This document shows positions 61,372-64,000 of a stretch of 64,000 bases of DNA, in pieces. Within the stretch, counting starts at the first letter, position 1; every line of letters begins with the position of its first letter. The notes under the pieces are model-generated. The model was not told the DNA's origin. It ran no database searches and saw only the letters and a program-made list of their open reading frames with translations. The DNA is from Xestospongia muta (Eukaryota > Porifera > Demospongiae > Haplosclerida > Petrosiidae). The stretch is taken from positions 5,186,932 to 5,250,931 of the forward strand of contig OY848925.1 in assembly GCA_963693285.1 (NCBI GenBank), in the 5' to 3' direction. The translations under genes and the position numbers were made by a program.

Positions 61372-64000
61372 ATGGCTACTAGTAATATTGACAGCTTTAT
61401 ACCTTCTACTAAGGAATATCAAGTGTTACAGAAGTACTATGGTAGATTGTCTCATGTAATCACCAGTCCAGTCACATTAGCTGCTGACCTATACTCAGCT
61501 GAATTAATCTCAGAATGGACTCTGACAAAAGCTACATCTGACAACAGCAGTCGTGAAATGAGAACACATCATCTACTGGATGAATTAAGAGGAGGAGTGG
61601 CTATTGATAGCACTAACCTAATGAAGATTATCACAGTATTACAATGTCATCCTCCATTACTTAGTGCTATTGGTGAAGAAATGAAGACAGAATGTGGTAA
61701 GAAACAAAATACTTTAATCATTCAATTATTATAACAATGCATTTATATCATTCAACAGAGCAACATCAGGGAGTACAAAGTGAATCTACAAGTGAACAGA
61801 CTATATCAATAGAGTCATCTCTGATAACCACTACTCAACCTACAGATCAACAACATATACAAAGTGAGTGTACATAAGATCACATATACTGACAATATTA
61901 TTTGTTTCTTAGAAGCAGTAGTCACAGTTGGTGATACTGAATTTGATAGTCTGTTTATAATGCAAGGAAAGTTGGGATCTTTAGTAAAAACAGTTAAAAA
62001 CATAGTTGAGTCAGCCAGAATTGATGTTGATGATCTCAAGGAGTTACTTATCCTGTCTTATCCATTTGAAGAAGAAATTGAAAAAGCAGAAAGCCTATTC
62101 CGTGTCTTTGTCACAGTTCGTAAACTTTGTTCACCAGTTAACATAGAGATCCTTAAGCTTATTACTGATCATTACAAACTCTCTGATGCACTAACAGCTA
62201 TTCAAGAATACGAGATTGAAGAACAAAACTATCGTAAGAGATTGATGAGTGCTAAATTTGCTCAAGATCTAAAAGAGGAAGCTGAGTTATTAGAGCGCAA
62301 TCCTACACCAGAGTGTACCATTACTCTGAAATTAAAGTGGTCTTCAGTTGATCATTTCACAGTCAAAGAATTTGAGAAGATTATCAAAAATGTATTCCCT
62401 CACTACTCTCAATATATTCACATTTGCTACGTGGGTAATGGCTCCATTATTGTTATAATGTGTGCTCCCAAACCACTAATGGGAGCTCTAGTAAAAATGG
62501 CAAAGACCAGGCTACCATATCTCCTTGATATTGGAATGATCTTGTTACAGATAGGAGATGAATTTATCCTTGATAAGAGAGAGAAAGAGGTATAGACATT
62601 AAAATAATCATGACAAATAATTAATACATATATAATAATATAACAGCAAATCTGTTTTTCTGTTGTACCATTATAACACATATTTTATAGATAACATCTA
62701 ATGAAGTTTACAAACCTAATTCAGATATTACTGGTACTACTGGTAGAACTAGTCACATTTCTGAACTAGTCTCATCTGATCAAGGACTTGAGAAGATCCA
62801 AACAAGGTCTAGCCAAGAAGAAGAGGTCACACTATCTAACAGTGAACATATAGGTAGTAATACAATATTACTCAATGTTATAATAATTACTTACTTTATA
62901 GCTCAACAACAACAAAGTCAAGAACTGTCTGAATTAAAGAAGGATGTCACTGACAAACAAGGAGATGAGGTAAAAGACAAGTAGTATTAGATAACAGTTT
63001 TTATTTTTTTATTAATATGTCAACCATCAACAGAAAGTTATAGCTCTTAAAGAAGAGAATGAAGAGTTGAGACAACAACTAGAAATACAAAAAAAGATGA
63101 ATCAAAAGAAGACGATGGAAATAGAATCTATTGAAGGTATTATACTATATCTTGTATATTATCAGGATTAGATAAAGAGGTTGATAAGTCAGTAGAAACC
63201 ATATCAATGTGTATAACTAACATCTATTATGTAACACACATGAGGTTAATAAGTGTTCACAGGAGGTTTATAAACATATTTATACAACCTCTCAAATGAC
63301 TCATCAAGATTGCTATGATATTTATAAACATGAAATCAAACAATTTAATTGGTTAGTTTGCTACAAGCATGGTAGAATATTGGAGATTGATATGAGGATT
63401 GTCATAATAACTACAATAGATACTTACATTATAATCACTAGCTAATGTATTATTTATAGGATTGAGACAGAGAGAAGTTCAAAACTTGACATCATTTACT
63501 TCTGAAACAAAGAAAGGTATGTGTTGACAATTATATGATAGTTATGCGTAGTTATAACTGATCTACTATTAGGTTACTTTAATGTATTATATATGCTGAT
63601 AAGATTGTTCATGTCAATTGTTTTCTTTTAAGCAACAGAGAAGGATTTACTGTCAGTATCAGAACAGAGACAGAGAGAAATGGAGACACTGCAGGAGATA
63701 ATCACATCATTGACTTTGAAATTGAATGAAAGAAACAAAGAAAATGAGAAATTAAAGCAAAGTTTGAAAGGTAACTGATATTAGTAGATATTTGTCACTT
63801 CTCATTGTACATTGTTATCAGGTCTAGCCTTCTCATCAAAAGCTCAGGAACCAGTGTTATCTGATCAAGGACTCGAAAAGACCCAAATACAGTTTGACCA
63901 AGAAGAGCAGTCTATATCATCTATCAGTGAAAATATCAGTAAATAATATCAATATATAGAGTATACTAATATCTTAATGTCTTTATAGTTACTCATTTAG
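61372..64000 (+). CDS. gene N: CARD-coiled-coil member, cut by the window edge
   Basis: Exons 61372-61696, 61759-61863, 61913-62589, 62691-62853, 62902-62969, 63034-63136, 63460-63516, 63633-63770 and 63822-63938 are all in phase, about 584 aa so far. Another acceptor at 63988 starts a further exon that leaves the window. Residues 1-108 are CARD-like (YSAELISEWTLTKA). Residues 109-143 are a Ser/Thr/Gln linker. Residues 144-368 are the helical plus alpha/beta module. Residues about 424-545 are coiled-coil-like (LKEENEELRQQLEIQKK; SEQRQREMETLQE). The catalytic exons expected from the paralogues would lie to the right. Confidence 0.83.

Noticed and set aside
1340..64000. NLR-type receptor cluster
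   Set aside because: CARD-like domains invite this label, but no NACHT/NB-ARC P-loop, WD40 or leucine-rich repeats are seen in any array gene.
1..64000. Autonomous transposons or retroviral-like elements
   Set aside because: I saw no reverse transcriptase, integrase or transposase motifs; only short non-autonomous elements are supported.
1..64000. tRNA or rRNA genes
   Set aside because: No tRNA-type TPsiC (GGTTCRANYCC) box with a matching cloverleaf and no rRNA-like stretch was noticed by eye; a tRNAscan-SE run would settle it.

Overview
The window looks like nuclear DNA from an early-branching animal, most likely a demosponge (Amphimedon-like). It is AT-rich. The genes are split into many short exons by GT-AG introns that are often only 45-100 bp. 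The homologies are all eukaryotic: an AP-4 sigma subunit, an ABCD-type ABC transporter, a START lipid-transfer domain, a ryanodine-receptor-like relic, and CARD/death-fold domains. The species is inferred, not proven.

The main content is a tandem array, all on the plus strand, of one multidomain family. I worked out exon-intron structures by hand and checked reading phase at every junction. The full architecture is: a CARD-like death-fold domain (exon 1); a short Ser/Thr/Gln linker; a helical module followed by an alpha/beta module I cannot name; a variable set of small linker and coiled-coil exons; and a two-exon C-terminal domain. That last domain carries the hallmark of clan CD (caspase/metacaspase-like) cysteine peptidases: a His in YTGHGE and, exactly 39 residues later, a Cys in SDCSYSG. 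Members with an unbroken reading frame are A (1340-2530, catalytic half only, 378 aa), B (3256-5459, 611 aa), C (6718-12737, 912 aa), D (13514-16639, 739 aa), E (18289-22158, 890 aa), F (24427-29210, 975 aa) and N (61372 to the right edge). Gene I/K (37933-39277 plus 54620-56581) is in phase as one 803-aa gene but is split by about 15 kb. G, L and several fragments (5.6, 17.3, 33-35, 36.9, 48.4 kb) are broken.

Left flank: an AP4S1 orthologue (195-975) marks the array edge. Within the 15-kb gap of I/K lie two related genes that keep only the helical module. J1 is joined to a START domain (42157-46984). J2 is a shorter START-less copy (51778-53031). A death-domain fragment (49731-49984) and several segmental duplications also lie there. 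At 58700-60947, on the minus strand, is a 5'-truncated ABCD4-like transporter gene. Debris of the same gene lies in the spacers between many array units. This suggests the ancestral duplicated unit was a caspase-like gene head to head with an ABCD gene. A relic of a ryanodine-receptor-like gene sits at 23491-24272.

Spacers and introns hold short non-autonomous DNA transposons. Two have clear 8-bp target duplications (17060-17243 and 36398-36794). There are also foldback elements, mini- and microsatellites, and a GGGTGTGTC-type motif just upstream of most first exons. Taken together, the locus looks like a rapidly evolving CARD/caspase-like cluster. By inference it may act in cell death or innate immune signalling, through CARD and coiled-coil assembly that activates a C-terminal protease. 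That function is a hypothesis, not something the sequence shows.
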